DNA of 64,000 nt from Pseudomonadota bacterium (GTDB taxonomy: Bacteria; Pseudomonadota; Gammaproteobacteria; Burkholderiales; Burkholderiaceae_C), in assembly GCA_021808525.1 (NCBI GenBank), contig JAKBBK010000009.1, forward strand, positions 1-64,000, written 5' to 3'. A program made the position numbers and the translations under genes. Shown here in pieces: positions 27,836 to 38,925 of this stretch (within the stretch, counting starts at the first letter, position 1; every line of letters starts with the position of its first letter). Under the pieces are notes generated by a model. The model ran no database searches and was not told the DNA's origin. It saw only the letters and a program-made list of their open reading frames with translations.

Positions 27836-28897
27836 TCAGGCGCCCGGAGGCTGGTACAGGGCCATGCTGAGCGAGCCGGCCGAGGCCCAGATGCGCCCGG
27901 CCGGGCTCATGTGGGTCAGGTGCAGCGCGGTGCGGGTGGCCAGGGCCTGCGCGCGCAGGGCCTCGAACTCGGGCCAGGCCTGCATGTCGCGCAATCCGCC
28001 GTCCAGGCTGATCTGCAGCCAGGCCCCGGGCCCCGACTGCGCGCGCATGAGCTCGCCGGCCTGCGCGAACACATGCCCGACGGCGGCACGCCAGGTCTTC
28101 AGCCGGTGGGCGCAGGACAGGCCGCTGGCGTCGGCCTCCAGCACCGGGATGCGTCGCCACAACTGGCCCAGCGGGCTCGAACAGGCCTGCTCCCAGGGCA
28201 CCAGGGTCGGCTGCTGCAGGCGCCGCAGGGATTCCAGGGTGTCGCCGGGATGCTGGGGCACCAGCCAGGTGCGCGTGGTCTCGCGCAAGGCCTGCGCGCG
28301 CCGTGCGGCCTCCGCCGGCGCGATGCCGGCCTCCAGCATGCGCAGCAGCATGCGCGCATGCAGGGCCGTGCCCGCCAGCAGGGTGCCGGTGTCCACCAGT
28401 TGCAGCGGGAGCTGGTCGTCCAGCCCGCGCTGGCGCCGCAGTTCACGGATGTCCTCGGAGTGGCGGGCCAGCAACTGCTGCAGCGGCGGCGCCATGTCGA
28501 CGAAATCGCGCCGCGTGCCCAGGTGGATCAGGTAGTCGGCGTTGATGGCCAGCGGCGGATACAGACGGTATTCCAGGGAGTCCACTTCCGGGGCCGCGAC
28601 CACCGCCCCGCGCAGGCGCTCGCGGCTCAGGCGCCGCAGGCGCGAGCTGGTGCCCTTTTCGACCATGGTGCGCCCCGGCCAGCGAACGGCCAACGGCAGC
28701 AGGCGCAGGCGCGGGCTGGCCTGCATCGACGAGGATGCGTCGGCCGAGGCGTCCACCAGCACGATGGCATAGGGCTGGGAGTAGCGCGTCGGGTCCACCG
28801 GCAGCATGGACTCGCGCTGGTCGCGCTGCTGCTGCGTGGAGGCGTAGCCCAGCAGGTATTCGTTTTTCTCGGGGGACTGGCGGGTTTCGACACTCAT
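27836..28897 (-). CDS. DegV-like (EDD fold) lipid-binding protein
   Basis: The 353-residue protein resembles DegV/FakB proteins that bind a fatty acid. The N terminus YAIVLVDASADASSSM (44-59) followed by LRLLPLAVRW matches the DegV opening (ivtDSsaDl, then vvPl.v.f). The middle stretch LQLVDTGTLLAGTALHARML, followed by a G-I-A-P-A-E-A helix and a dtl-esL segment, matches the rest of the fold. The first 40 residues are a hydrophilic extension. ATG 28897 (MSVETRQSP) is favoured over a GTG three codons earlier. It lies 45 bp after ppsR on the same strand. A kinase partner (FakA) is not in the window, so the biochemical role is open. Confidence 0.65.
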   Translation of the reverse strand: MSVETRQSPEKNEYLLGYASTQQQRDQRESMLPVDPTRYSQPYAIVLVDASADASSSMQASPRLRLLPLAVRWPGRTMVEKGTSSRLRRLSRERLRGAVVAAPEVDSLEYRLYPPLAINADYLIHLGTRRDFVDMAPPLQQLLARHSEDIRELRRQRGLDDQLPLQLVDTGTLLAGTALHARMLLRMLEAGIAPAEAARRAQALRETTRTWLVPQHPGDTLESLRRLQQPTLVPWEQACSSPLGQLWRRIPVLEADASGLSCAHRLKTWRAAVGHVFAQAGELMRAQSGPGAWLQISLDGGLRDMQAWPEFEALRAQALATRTALHLTHMSPAGRIWASAGSLSMALYQPPGA

Positions 28898-28942
28898 CGG
28901 GGGCACCTGCCGCGGGCAAGAGACGGTTTGTAGCGAAGTATC

Positions 28943-29761
28943 TCAGTATTCCAGGCGGTCAGGCCGAATCTGTTGCAGGATGGTCGTGGCGATTTCCTCG
29001 ATCGACTTGTTGGTGGACGACAACCAGCGGATGCCCTCGCGGCGCATCAGGCGCTCGGCCTCGGCCACTTCCTCGGTGCAGTTCTCCAGCGCGGCATAGC
29101 GGCTGCCCGGCTTGCGCTCGTTGCGGATCTCGCTCAGGCGCTCGGGCGCGATGCTCAGGCCGAAAAGCTTGGCGCGATGGGGCACGAGGTCCTGCGGCAG
29201 GGTCATGCGCTCGAAGTCTTCCGGGATCAGCGGGTAGTTGGCCGCGCGCACCCCATGCTGCATGGCCAGGTACAGCGAGGTGGGGGTCTTGCCGCTGCGC
29301 GACACGCCCACCAGGATCACGTCGGCCAGCGCCAGGTTGCGCGAGGACTGGCCGTCGTCGTGCATCAGCGCGAAATTGATCGCGTCGATGCGGTTGTGGT
29401 AGCGCTCGCTTTTCGCGATGTCCGAGAACTGTCCGATGCGGTGGTTGGACTTGACTCCGAAGGCCACCTCCAGAGGCTCGATGAAGGTGGTGACCATGTC
29501 CAGGACCAGGCCGCGGCAGCGCCGGATCACTTCCAGCACTTCCGGTTCCACCAGGGTCGTGAACACCACCGGGGGGTGACCCTCCACGCTGGCGACCTGG
29601 TCGATGCGGGCCACCGCCAGATGGGCCTTGTCCACGCTGTCCACGAAGGGCAGGCGGATGCGGTGGGGCTGCAGGTCGAACTGCGCCAGGATGGAATTGC
29701 CGAAGGTTTCGGCGGTGATGCCGGTGCCATCGGAGACGAAGAAGACGGATCGGTTGGGCAT
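28943..29761 (-). CDS. ppsR: PEP synthase regulatory kinase/phosphorylase
   Basis: PpsR (DUF299 family) switches phosphoenolpyruvate synthase off by ADP-dependent phosphorylation of a threonine next to the catalytic histidine, and on again by Pi-dependent dephosphorylation. The 272-residue protein has the start RSVFFVSDGTGITAETFGNS, the P-loop GVSRSGKT (152-159) and ERKPGSRYAALENC. It is divergent from its target gene ppsA, separated by 164 bp, which confirms the specificity for PpsA rather than PPDK. Confidence 0.95.
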   Translation of the reverse strand: MPNRSVFFVSDGTGITAETFGNSILAQFDLQPHRIRLPFVDSVDKAHLAVARIDQVASVEGHPPVVFTTLVEPEVLEVIRRCRGLVLDMVTTFIEPLEVAFGVKSNHRIGQFSDIAKSERYHNRIDAINFALMHDDGQSSRNLALADVILVGVSRSGKTPTSLYLAMQHGVRAANYPLIPEDFERMTLPQDLVPHRAKLFGLSIAPERLSEIRNERKPGSRYAALENCTEEVAEAERLMRREGIRWLSSTNKSIEEIATTILQQIRPDRLEY

Positions 29762-29925
29762 GCGGGACTGCGGAGTCGGGCCAGTAGAATCCCCACCATC
29801 ATGCCTGCCGCGGAAACTGCGCGCGCCGGGCCCATGCCGGAGAACTCGAACAACATGACCGGCGGTCCCTCGCAATTCCTCGCTGCAGGCGCACGGATTC
29901 TTGTTCATTCTATTGAGGGTATTCC

Positions 29926-32319
<2,394 letters not shown>

Positions 32320-32383
32320 AACCCCGGCCAACCCGACGGAGCTGCCCGGGCGGGCGGCTCCAGGGGCCGGCTTCGCGCGATTT

Positions 32384-32414
32384 TTGCGAATATCGCGCCG
32401 GCTTGCCGTATACT
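32384..32414 (+). promoter_or_regulatory. promoter candidate of the rpsF operon
   Basis: TTGCGA (32384-32389) and TATACT (32409-32414) resemble -35 and -10 boxes with a 19-bp spacer, longer than ideal. They precede a 120-nt leader to rpsF. The -10 box is the more convincing half. Confidence 0.45.
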
Positions 32415-32540
32415 TGAGAGTTTCTTTGCCACACCAGGGCCGAGGCGGTTGCGTCAGCAGCGCATGAGACCGCCGCGCAGCGCCTGGGTGGCTTTATCCG
32501 CAGAGAAACCCCGTGAAACCCGCGGGGGCAAGGAGAAGTC

Positions 32541-32903
32541 ATGCGTCATTACGAAATCGTGCTCATCATCCACCCGGACCAGAGTGAACAGGTCGGGGCG
32601 ATGGTCGAGCGCTACAAGAACGTGGTCACCAGCAAGGGCGGTGTGGTGCACCGCTTCGAGGACTGGGGCCGCCGCCAGATGGCCTACCAGATCCAGAAGC
32701 TGGCCAAGGCCCATTACGTGTGCCTGAACATCGAGGCCGACCAGGAAGTGCTGGCCGAGCTCGAGCACGGCTTCAAGTTCAGCGACGCCGTGCTGCGCCA
32801 CCTGGTGGTGCGCATGGACAAGGCCGAGACCCAGCCGTCGGTGATGATGCGCTCGGTCGAGCGCGAGGAAGCCCGCAAGGCACATCCGGAGCAGGCAGCC
32901 TGA
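32541..32903 (+). CDS. rpsF: 30S ribosomal protein S6
   Basis: The 120-residue protein matches S6 ([50 protein letters not shown]). AGGAG precedes the ATG by 7 nt. It heads the conserved operon rpsF-priB-rpsR-rplI. S6 forms a pair with S18 on the ribosome and in some bacteria the S6:S18 pair regulates this operon. Confidence 0.97.
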   Translation: MRHYEIVLIIHPDQSEQVGAMVERYKNVVTSKGGVVHRFEDWGRRQMAYQIQKLAKAHYVCLNIEADQEVLAELEHGFKFSDAVLRHLVVRMDKAETQPSVMMRSVEREEARKAHPEQAA

Positions 32904-33229
32904 GCATCAACCGCGTCGAGATTCGCGCCGAGCTGCGCGAGCGTGGAGCCCTTCGCTACACGCCCGCGGGTGTCGAGGCCCTGGACCTGCGGGTCGGGCA
33001 TGCTTCGACCCAGGCCAGCCCGGGCGGTTCGCAACGCATCGAACTCGAGCTGCAGTGCGTGGCCTTCGCCGAGATGGCCAGGCGACTGCAGCAGGCGCAG
33101 GCCGGAGAGGTCCTGCACCTGGTCGGGTTCCTGATGCCCAGCCGCCGCGGAGCGCGAAGCCTCAAGCTCAACATCATCGAATGGATCCAGGAGGGCGATC
33201 ATGGCCTTTTTCAAGAAAACCGACCGTAA
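32900..33229 (+). CDS. priB: primosomal replication protein N (PriB) with a non-standard start
   Basis: PriB is a single-stranded-DNA-binding OB-fold protein that helps PriA restart replication forks. The product reads [20 protein letters not shown] followed by [14 protein letters not shown] and, later, [16 protein letters not shown] and [20 protein letters not shown], which fits the family. There is no in-frame ATG, GTG or TTG near the expected start. The candidates are CTG at 32900, overlapping the rpsF TGA as CTGA, or the ATC codon at 32906 that aligns with the usual MNRV start. I list the CTG. The gene overlaps rpsR by 29 nt. Length is about 107-109 residues, normal for PriB. Confidence 0.82.
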   Translation: MSINRVEIRAELRERGALRYTPAGVEALDLRVGHASTQASPGGSQRIELELQCVAFAEMARRLQQAQAGEVLHLVGFLMPSRRGARSLKLNIIEWIQEGDHGLFQENRP

Positions 33230-33482
33230 GAACAAACCCAAGCGCAACCAGCAGTCTTCGCTGTTCAAGCGCAAGCGCTTCTGCCGCTTCACCGTCGCCG
33301 GTGTCGAGCACATCGACTACAAGGACATCGACGTGCTGCGCGATTTCCTGGCCGAGAACGCCAAGATCATCCCGGCGCGCCTGACCGGCACCCGCGCGAT
33401 CTACCAGCGCCAGCTCAACACGGCGATCAAGCGGGCGCGCTTCCTGGCGCTGCTGCCGTTCTCCGACCAGCACAAGAGCTGA
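33201..33482 (+). CDS. rpsR: 30S ribosomal protein S18
   Basis: The 93-residue basic protein is S18 ([55 protein letters not shown]). A GGAGGGCGATC ribosome site lies inside the end of priB. It pairs with S6 on the small subunit. Confidence 0.97.
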   Translation: MAFFKKTDRKNKPKRNQQSSLFKRKRFCRFTVAGVEHIDYKDIDVLRDFLAENAKIIPARLTGTRAIYQRQLNTAIKRARFLALLPFSDQHKS

Positions 33483-33512
33483 TCCCCGGCCGAACCCGCA
33501 AAGGACATTTCC

Positions 33513-33965
33513 ATGCAAGTCATCCTGCTCGAAAAAGTCGCCAACCTGGGCAACCTGGGCGACGTGGTCAAGGTGCGCGACGGCTACGGGCGCAACTTCC
33601 TGATTCCCCAGCGCAAGGCGCGCACCGCGACGCCGCAGGCGATGGCCGAGTTCGAGGCGCGCCGCGCCGAGCTCGAGAAGGCCGCCGCCGACAAGCTGGC
33701 CGCCGCCCAGGCGATGGCCGCCAAGCTCGACGGCCTGACCGTGCAGCTGGTGCAGAAGGCCGGCGTGGACGGGCGCCTGTTCGGCTCCGTCACCACCGCC
33801 GACATCGCCGGCGCGCTGGCCAAGGCCGGCTTCGATCTGCCCAAGTCCGTGGTGCGTCTGCCCGAAGGTCCGCTCAAGACCGTCGGCGACCATGCGGTCA
33901 AGCTCAATCTGGCCACCGACGTGGATGTGTCCGTCACCGTCGCCGTGCTGGGCGAGCACATCTGA
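33513..33965 (+). CDS. rplI: 50S ribosomal protein L9
   Basis: The 150-residue protein has the L9 N-terminal RNA-binding domain ([36 protein letters not shown]), the long connecting helix (about 45-75) and the C-terminal domain. It ends the rpsF operon and is followed by a strong terminator. Confidence 0.97.
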   Translation: MQVILLEKVANLGNLGDVVKVRDGYGRNFLIPQRKARTATPQAMAEFEARRAELEKAAADKLAAAQAMAAKLDGLTVQLVQKAGVDGRLFGSVTTADIAGALAKAGFDLPKSVVRLPEGPLKTVGDHAVKLNLATDVDVSVTVAVLGEHI

Positions 33966-33989
33966 TCGCGCTTCGGCCCGAAGCCAGAG

Positions 33990-34015
33990 GCCGCGCCGAG
34001 AGCGCGGCTTTTTTT
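33990..34015 (+). terminator. rho-independent terminator after rplI
   Basis: GCCGCGC and GCGCGGC form a 7-bp stem around CGAGA, followed by seven T residues. It lies 25 bp after the rplI stop and before dnaB. Confidence 0.9.
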
Positions 34016-34079
34016 CGCCTCCACGCATCGCGTGCCGCTGGCTGCGCCCCTTCCCGCCCCGTTTGCTAAGCTTGGATCC

Positions 34080-35444
34080 ATGTCCGCTGCCCTCGACCCC
34101 GCCCTGGAAAACCTGCGCACGCCGCCGCATTCGGCGCAGGCCGAGCAATCGGTGCTCGGCGGCTTGCTGCTGGACAACGAGGCCTTCGACCGCGTCGCCG
34201 ACCTGCTGCATGTCAACTTTTTCTACCGCCACGAACACCGTCTGATCTACCAGGCCACGGCCGACCTGATCCAGGCCGGCAAGCCGGCCGACGTGATCAC
34301 CGTGCTCGAGGGCCTGCGCCTGCACGGGCAGGACGAGGCCTGCGGCGGGCTGCAGTACCTCAACGCCCTGGCGCAAAGCGTGCCCAGCGCGGCCAACATC
34401 CGGCGCTACGCGGAAATCGTGCGCGAGCGCGCGGTGCTGCGCAACCTGGTGACCATCAGCGACGAGATCGCCCAGAGCGCGCTCAACCCCCAGGGCCGCG
34501 CGGTGCAGCAGATCCTGGACGAGGCCGAATCGCGCATTTTCGCCATTTCCGAGGATGGCGCGCGGGGCAAGGCGGGCTTCCAGCCCATGAAGCAGCTGCT
34601 GGGCGAGCTGCTCGACCGCGTGCAGGAACTGTCGGAGATGGGCGGCTCCGAGATCACCGGGGTAGCCACCGGCTTTCTCGACCTGGACCGCATGACCGCC
34701 GGCATGCAGGCCGGCGACCTGATCATCGTGGCCGGACGCCCGTCCATGGGCAAGACCTCCTTCGCGCTGAACATCGCCGAGCACGTCGCCGTCAACGAAC
34801 AGCTGCCTGTGGCGGTGTTCAGCATGGAAATGGGCGCCTCGCAGCTGGTGCTGCGCATCGTCGGCTCGCTGGGGCGCATCGACCAGTCCCATCTGCGCAC
34901 CGGCCAGCTCAGCGAGGAGGAATGGACCCGCCTGCCCGAGACCATCGAGCGCCTGGACGAGGTACAGATCCACATCGACGAGACCCCGGCGCTCAACCCG
35001 CTGGAAGTGCGCGCGCGCGCACGCCGCCTGGCCCGCCAGTGCGGCAAGCTCGGGCTGATCGTCATCGACTACCTGCAGCTGATGACCTCGGCGCGCGACG
35101 GGGAGAACCGCGCCACCGAGATCTCGGAGATCTCCCGCTCCCTCAAGGCCCTGGCCAAGGAGCTGCAATGCCCGCTGATCGCGCTGTCCCAGCTCAACCG
35201 CGACCTGGAAAAGCGCGCCGACCGCCGCCCGGTGATGAGCGACCTGCGGGAATCCGGCGCCATCGAGCAGGATGCCGACGTGATCCTGTTCATCTACCGC
35301 GACGAGGTCTACAACAAGGAAACCAAGGACCAGGGCATCGCCGAGATCATCATCGGCAAGCAGCGTAACGGCCCCATCGGCACCGTCAACGTCGCCTTCC
35401 TGCGCCAGCTCACCCGTTTCGAGAACCTGGCTCGAGAATTTTGA
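34080..35444 (+). CDS. dnaB: replicative DNA helicase DnaB
   Basis: DnaB is the hexameric helicase at the replication fork. The 454-residue protein has the N-terminal DnaG-interacting domain (about 12-115: PPHSAQAEQSVLGGLLLDNE), a linker and the RecA-like domain with Walker A GRPSMGKT (219-226), VFSMEMGASQLV, VIDYLQLM and the arginine-finger block SDLRESGAIEQDADVI. ATG 34080 (MSAALDPALENL) is preferred over a frame start 48 bp upstream inside the promoter region. Its TGA stop is the first bases of an inverted-repeat element. Confidence 0.96.
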   Translation: MSAALDPALENLRTPPHSAQAEQSVLGGLLLDNEAFDRVADLLHVNFFYRHEHRLIYQATADLIQAGKPADVITVLEGLRLHGQDEACGGLQYLNALAQSVPSAANIRRYAEIVRERAVLRNLVTISDEIAQSALNPQGRAVQQILDEAESRIFAISEDGARGKAGFQPMKQLLGELLDRVQELSEMGGSEITGVATGFLDLDRMTAGMQAGDLIIVAGRPSMGKTSFALNIAEHVAVNEQLPVAVFSMEMGASQLVLRIVGSLGRIDQSHLRTGQLSEEEWTRLPETIERLDEVQIHIDETPALNPLEVRARARRLARQCGKLGLIVIDYLQLMTSARDGENRATEISEISRSLKALAKELQCPLIALSQLNRDLEKRADRRPVMSDLRESGAIEQDADVILFIYRDEVYNKETKDQGIAEIIIGKQRNGPIGTVNVAFLRQLTRFENLAREF

Positions 35445-35783
35445 GCCCCCTCCGTCGCCGGGCGCGAGCCCGGCTCCGTCCCCCCGAGGGGGACACCCCC
35501 TTCCTTGGGGCGGCCCTGCGGAAGGTGGGTTCTCGGCATTGGGAGGGCTCGCGTGCAACAGAGACCTCCAGGCGGGCTGCAGAGCCGCCTGTGGCGGCCT
35601 GAAGCCAACCACTCTTGGATTTTGGACCGCCGAAGGCGGCTATGCACCGCCACCTGAAGGCGGCGGCCATCGTGACAGCGCTCCGCTGTCAAGAGCACAC
35701 CCGCCGCAGGGCCGCCCCAAGGCGGGGTGCGTCCCCCTTGGGGGGACGGAGCGGGGGGCGCCCCCCGCGACGGAGGGGGCTCA
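35442..35783. repeat. 342-bp element with ~90-bp terminal inverted repeats between dnaB and phoH
   Basis: Both ends carry the same sequence in opposite orientation, beginning TGAGCCCCCTCCGTCGC and continuing with GCTCCGTCCCCCC, AGGGGGAC and TTGGGGCGGCCCTGCGG, before diverging about 90 bp in. The middle (about 35535-35690) is full of short hairpins (for example GACAGCGCTCCGCTGTC, and CCGCC/GGCGG pairs) and shows no credible gene. The outermost TGA at each end is the stop codon of dnaB (plus strand) and of phoH (minus strand). The arms could act as a bidirectional terminator. It looks like a small non-coding repeat of mobile or REP-like type. No transposase is present. Confidence 0.8.
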
Positions 35784-37688
35784 CAAGATCTCTGTCGCGT
35801 AATCGGCCAGGCGGCTGCGCTCGCCGCGGGCGAGGGTGATGTGCCCGGAGTGCTTCCAGCCCTTGAAGCGGTCCACGGCGTAGGCCAGGCCGGAGCTGCC
35901 TTCGGTGAGGTAGGGCGTGTCGATCTGCGCCAGGTTGCCCATGCAGATGATCTTGGTGCCGGGGCCGGCACGGGTGATCAGGGTCTTCATCTGCTTGGGG
36001 GTGAGGTTCTGCGCCTCGTCGATGATCACGTACTTGTTGAGGAAGGTGCGCCCGCGCATGAAGTTCATGCTCTTGATCTTGACCTTCGAGCGGATCAGCT
36101 CCTGGGTGGCCGCGCGGCCCCATTCGCCGCCGTGGTTGCCGCTGCCGGACTGGTTGAGCACCTCGAGGTTGTCGTCGAGCGCCCCCATCCAGGGCGACAT
36201 CTTCTCTTCCTCGGTGCCGGGCAGGTAGCCGATGTCCTCGCCCACGGGGACCGTGACCCGGGTGATGATGATCTCGTTGTAGCGCCGCTCCTCCAGCACC
36301 TGCTGCAGGCCCGCGGCGAGCGCCAGCAGGGTCTTGCCGGTGCCGGCCTGGCCGCTCAGGGTGACGAAGTCCACCTCCGGGTCGAGCAGCAGGTTGAGCG
36401 CGAAATTCTGTTCGCGGTTGCGCGCGCACACGCCCCAGATGCTGTTTTTCGGATGGGTGTAGTCGCGCACCACCTGCAGCACGGCGGTGGAGGCGCGGAT
36501 CTCCTTGACCCGCGCGTACAGCGGCGTGGCGTTGGGCGCCTCCCAGTACACGGCCTGGTTGACCAGCATGGCGGCCACCAGCGGGCCCTGCAGGCGGTAG
36601 AAGGGCTGGCCGCCCTGCTGCCAGCTCTCCAGCGACTTGGCCTGCTTGTCCCAGAAATCCTCGGGCAGGGCCATCAGGCCGGTGTACAGCAGGTCGGCGT
36701 CGTCGAGGGTCTTGTCGTTGGTGTAGTCCTCGGCGTTCAGGCCCAGCGCGCGGGCCTTGACCCGCATGTTGATGTCCTTGGACACCAGCACCACCGAGCG
36801 CTCCGGGAAGGCCTGGGTGAGCGCCTGCAGCACGCCCAGGATCTGGTTGTCGGCCTTGCCCTGGGGCAGGGCCTCGGGCAGGCGCGCCTCGTGCGCGCGG
36901 GTCTGGAAGAACAGGCGCCCACGGGCCTCGCGATGGCCGCTGTGGTCCAGGCGGATGCCCTGCTCGATGCCGGCCTCGACGCCGGCGACCAGGGCATCGA
37001 GCTCCCGGCTCGCCTGGCGCGCGTTGCGCGCCACCTCGGACATGCCCTTCTTGTGGCCGTCGAGTTCCTCGAGCGTGACCATGGGCAGGTACACGTCGTG
37101 TTCCTCGAAGCGGAACAGCGAGGTGGGGTCGTGCATCAGCACGTTGGTGTCCAGCACGAACAGCTTGCCGGGCTCGACCGGAGCCTGGGCGCCGGCGCGG
37201 GCGGCGCGCCGGGTGGTGGGCGCCGGCGCGCGCGAGGGGGCGGCTGCGCGGGAACTGAGCGGGGGCGTGGCCGCGGATTGCGCCACCGATGCGGCCGGGG
37301 AGGCGGTCGGGGAGGCGGTCGCGGGGAGCGACGCAGCCGCGGCGACGGGCAGGGCCTGCGGCCGCGAGTCGGCGGGCCGCGCCTTGGCGGAACGCGAGGG
37401 CGCGAGCAGGGTGGCCTGCCGGGCGCCCGGGCTGGGGCTCGCGGAGTCGGGCGCCTGCGAGCGAGCGCGCGTCGAGCTCGTGGCGCGAGGGGCCGGGCGC
37501 GCCGGCGCGGCCGCCCCCTGGGCGGTGCGACCGCGGGCGCCGGCCGCGCCGGCCTTGGCCCCGCGGGCGGCTTGCTCGGCGACGCCGGCGGTTTCGAGTT
37601 CAGCTTCGGCCGCCTGCGCGTCCGGGGCGCCTGCCGCTGGCGCCTGGAGCAGGGAACCGAGTTTGGTGGGGGGCTTGGGCAGGGGCAT
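35781..37688 (-). CDS. phoH: PhoH-like ATPase with N-terminal PIN domain
   Basis: The 635-residue protein has three parts. Residues about 1-170 are a low-complexity Ala/Pro/Ser/Arg-rich stretch. Residues about 175-310 form a PIN nuclease-like domain (KLFVLDTNVLMHDPTSLFRF, VVLVSKDINMRVKARALG, acidic pocket). The rest is a PhoH ATPase (GQAGTGKTLLALAAG, YVIIDEAQNLTPKQMKTLIT, TRAGPGTKIICMGN). PIN-PhoH proteins are reported to act as RNA helicase-nucleases. The start MPLPKPPTKLG is typical but lacks a clear ribosome-binding site. The disordered N-terminal linker is much longer than in most homologues. It is convergent with dnaB. Confidence 0.88.
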   Translation of the reverse strand: MPLPKPPTKLGSLLQAPAAGAPDAQAAEAELETAGVAEQAARGAKAGAAGARGRTAQGAAAPARPAPRATSSTRARSQAPDSASPSPGARQATLLAPSRSAKARPADSRPQALPVAAAASLPATASPTASPAASVAQSAATPPLSSRAAAPSRAPAPTTRRAARAGAQAPVEPGKLFVLDTNVLMHDPTSLFRFEEHDVYLPMVTLEELDGHKKGMSEVARNARQASRELDALVAGVEAGIEQGIRLDHSGHREARGRLFFQTRAHEARLPEALPQGKADNQILGVLQALTQAFPERSVVLVSKDINMRVKARALGLNAEDYTNDKTLDDADLLYTGLMALPEDFWDKQAKSLESWQQGGQPFYRLQGPLVAAMLVNQAVYWEAPNATPLYARVKEIRASTAVLQVVRDYTHPKNSIWGVCARNREQNFALNLLLDPEVDFVTLSGQAGTGKTLLALAAGLQQVLEERRYNEIIITRVTVPVGEDIGYLPGTEEEKMSPWMGALDDNLEVLNQSGSGNHGGEWGRAATQELIRSKVKIKSMNFMRGRTFLNKYVIIDEAQNLTPKQMKTLITRAGPGTKIICMGNLAQIDTPYLTEGSSGLAYAVDRFKGWKHSGHITLARGERSRLADYATEIL

Positions 37689-37832
37689 GGCGGCGGCTGG
37701 GTGCGTGGCTAGATGGGATGCTCGCGCTCGACGCGGGGCGGTGCCGGCGCGGCGTGCCCGGCACAAGCGCGAAAGCCCGCGCAGGCCGGGGCCTGGCGGG
37801 TGGGGCGGAGAACGTTGCGGGGCAAGGGCGGC

Positions 37833-38297
37833 TCAGAGCTTGCGCACGGCCTCGAGCACTTCCTGCACGTGACCGGCGACCTTCACGCCGCGCCATTCCT
37901 GGCGCAGCACGCCTTCGGCATCGACCAGGAAGGTGCTGCGCTCGATGCCCTTGACCTTCTTGCCGTACATGATCTTGTTCTTGACCACGCCGAACATGTG
38001 GCAGAGCTTTTCCTCGGTGTCGGCGATCAGGTCGAAAGGCAGTTCGAGCTGGGTGCGGAACTTGTCGTGCGACGCCAGGTTGTCCCGCGAGACACCGAAG
38101 ATCATCGCCCCGGCGCCTTCGAATTCCGCGTACAGATCCCGGAACTGCTGGGCCTCGGTGGTGCAGCCGGGGGTCATGTCCTTGGGGTAGAAGTACAGGA
38201 TCAGCTTCTTGCCCAGGTAGTTCTTCGGGTTGAATTTGATTTCGCTGGTTGCGATCGCCTCGAAATCGGGTACCACTTTGTTCAGAACCAAAGCCAT
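37833..38297 (-). CDS. bcp: peroxiredoxin Q/BCP
   Basis: This thioredoxin-dependent peroxidase reduces hydrogen peroxide and organic peroxides in the cytoplasm. The 154-residue protein has the peroxidatic C45 in YPKDMTPGCTTEA. The resolving cysteine that lies five residues later in E. coli Bcp (C50) is absent here; another cysteine, C99 (EEKLCHMFG), is kept. It may act as a 1-Cys enzyme or use C99. It lies 144 bp before the phoH start on the same strand. Confidence 0.93.
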   Translation of the reverse strand: MALVLNKVVPDFEAIATSEIKFNPKNYLGKKLILYFYPKDMTPGCTTEAQQFRDLYAEFEGAGAMIFGVSRDNLASHDKFRTQLELPFDLIADTEEKLCHMFGVVKNKIMYGKKVKGIERSTFLVDAEGVLRQEWRGVKVAGHVQEVLEAVRKL

Positions 38298-38399
38298 GAA
38301 GTCTCCTGTTAGCGTCGGCCGGGCCGCGAGGCCTCGCGTCGAGTCACAATCGCCATTTTACCGAATCGCGTTACAAATCATCCGGATCTCGCTGCCGGC

Positions 38400-38786
38400 T
38401 CATGCCTGCCCGGGGGCTTCGACCACCAGCGCGGCCAGCGCGCGCCGGCCTTCGCCGACCAGGATGTTGTAGGTGCGGCAGGCCGCCGCGGTGTTCATGA
38501 CCTCGAAGCCGATGCCGCGCTGGATCAGCGCGCGCATCAGGGCCGGTGCGGCGAAGCGCTGCGTGACGCCGGTGCCCACGATCACCAGCTCGGGCGCGCG
38601 CTCGGCCAGTCGGGCGAAGTCCTGTTCGGTGAGCGCGGCGAAACCCTGTTCGCCCCAGGGCTCCGGCGCGGCATCGCTGGCCACGCACACGCCGGTCTCG
38701 AAACGTACCCGGTTGATTTCCACGAAACCGGGACCGTGGGCGCTCACCGTGTAGGCGGCCTGGTTGTCTTCTGCCTGGAATTTCAT
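38400..38786 (-). CDS. Mth938-like domain protein
   Basis: The 128-residue protein belongs to the Mth938/DUF498 family: NQAAYTVSAHGPGFVEINRVRF opening, then PELVIVGTGVTQRFA and an MNTAAACRTYNILVGEGR end. Homologues in mitochondria (NDUFAF3) help assemble complex I; the bacterial function is not established. It ends 103 bp from the bcp start and is divergent from alaA. Confidence 0.8.
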   Translation of the reverse strand: MKFQAEDNQAAYTVSAHGPGFVEINRVRFETGVCVASDAAPEPWGEQGFAALTEQDFARLAERAPELVIVGTGVTQRFAAPALMRALIQRGIGFEVMNTAAACRTYNILVGEGRRALAALVVEAPGQA

Positions 38787-38925
38787 CGCGCGGTGGGACG
38801 GGAGTTCGCCGGGGCCGGGAACCGGCCGCGCCGGCGCGGCGCACGGGGTACGCCTGCAGGTACATTATAGGGTTCACCCCCCATCGAAAGACGCGGCTGC
38901 GGCCGCGGCAAGGCAGGAAGAGTTC

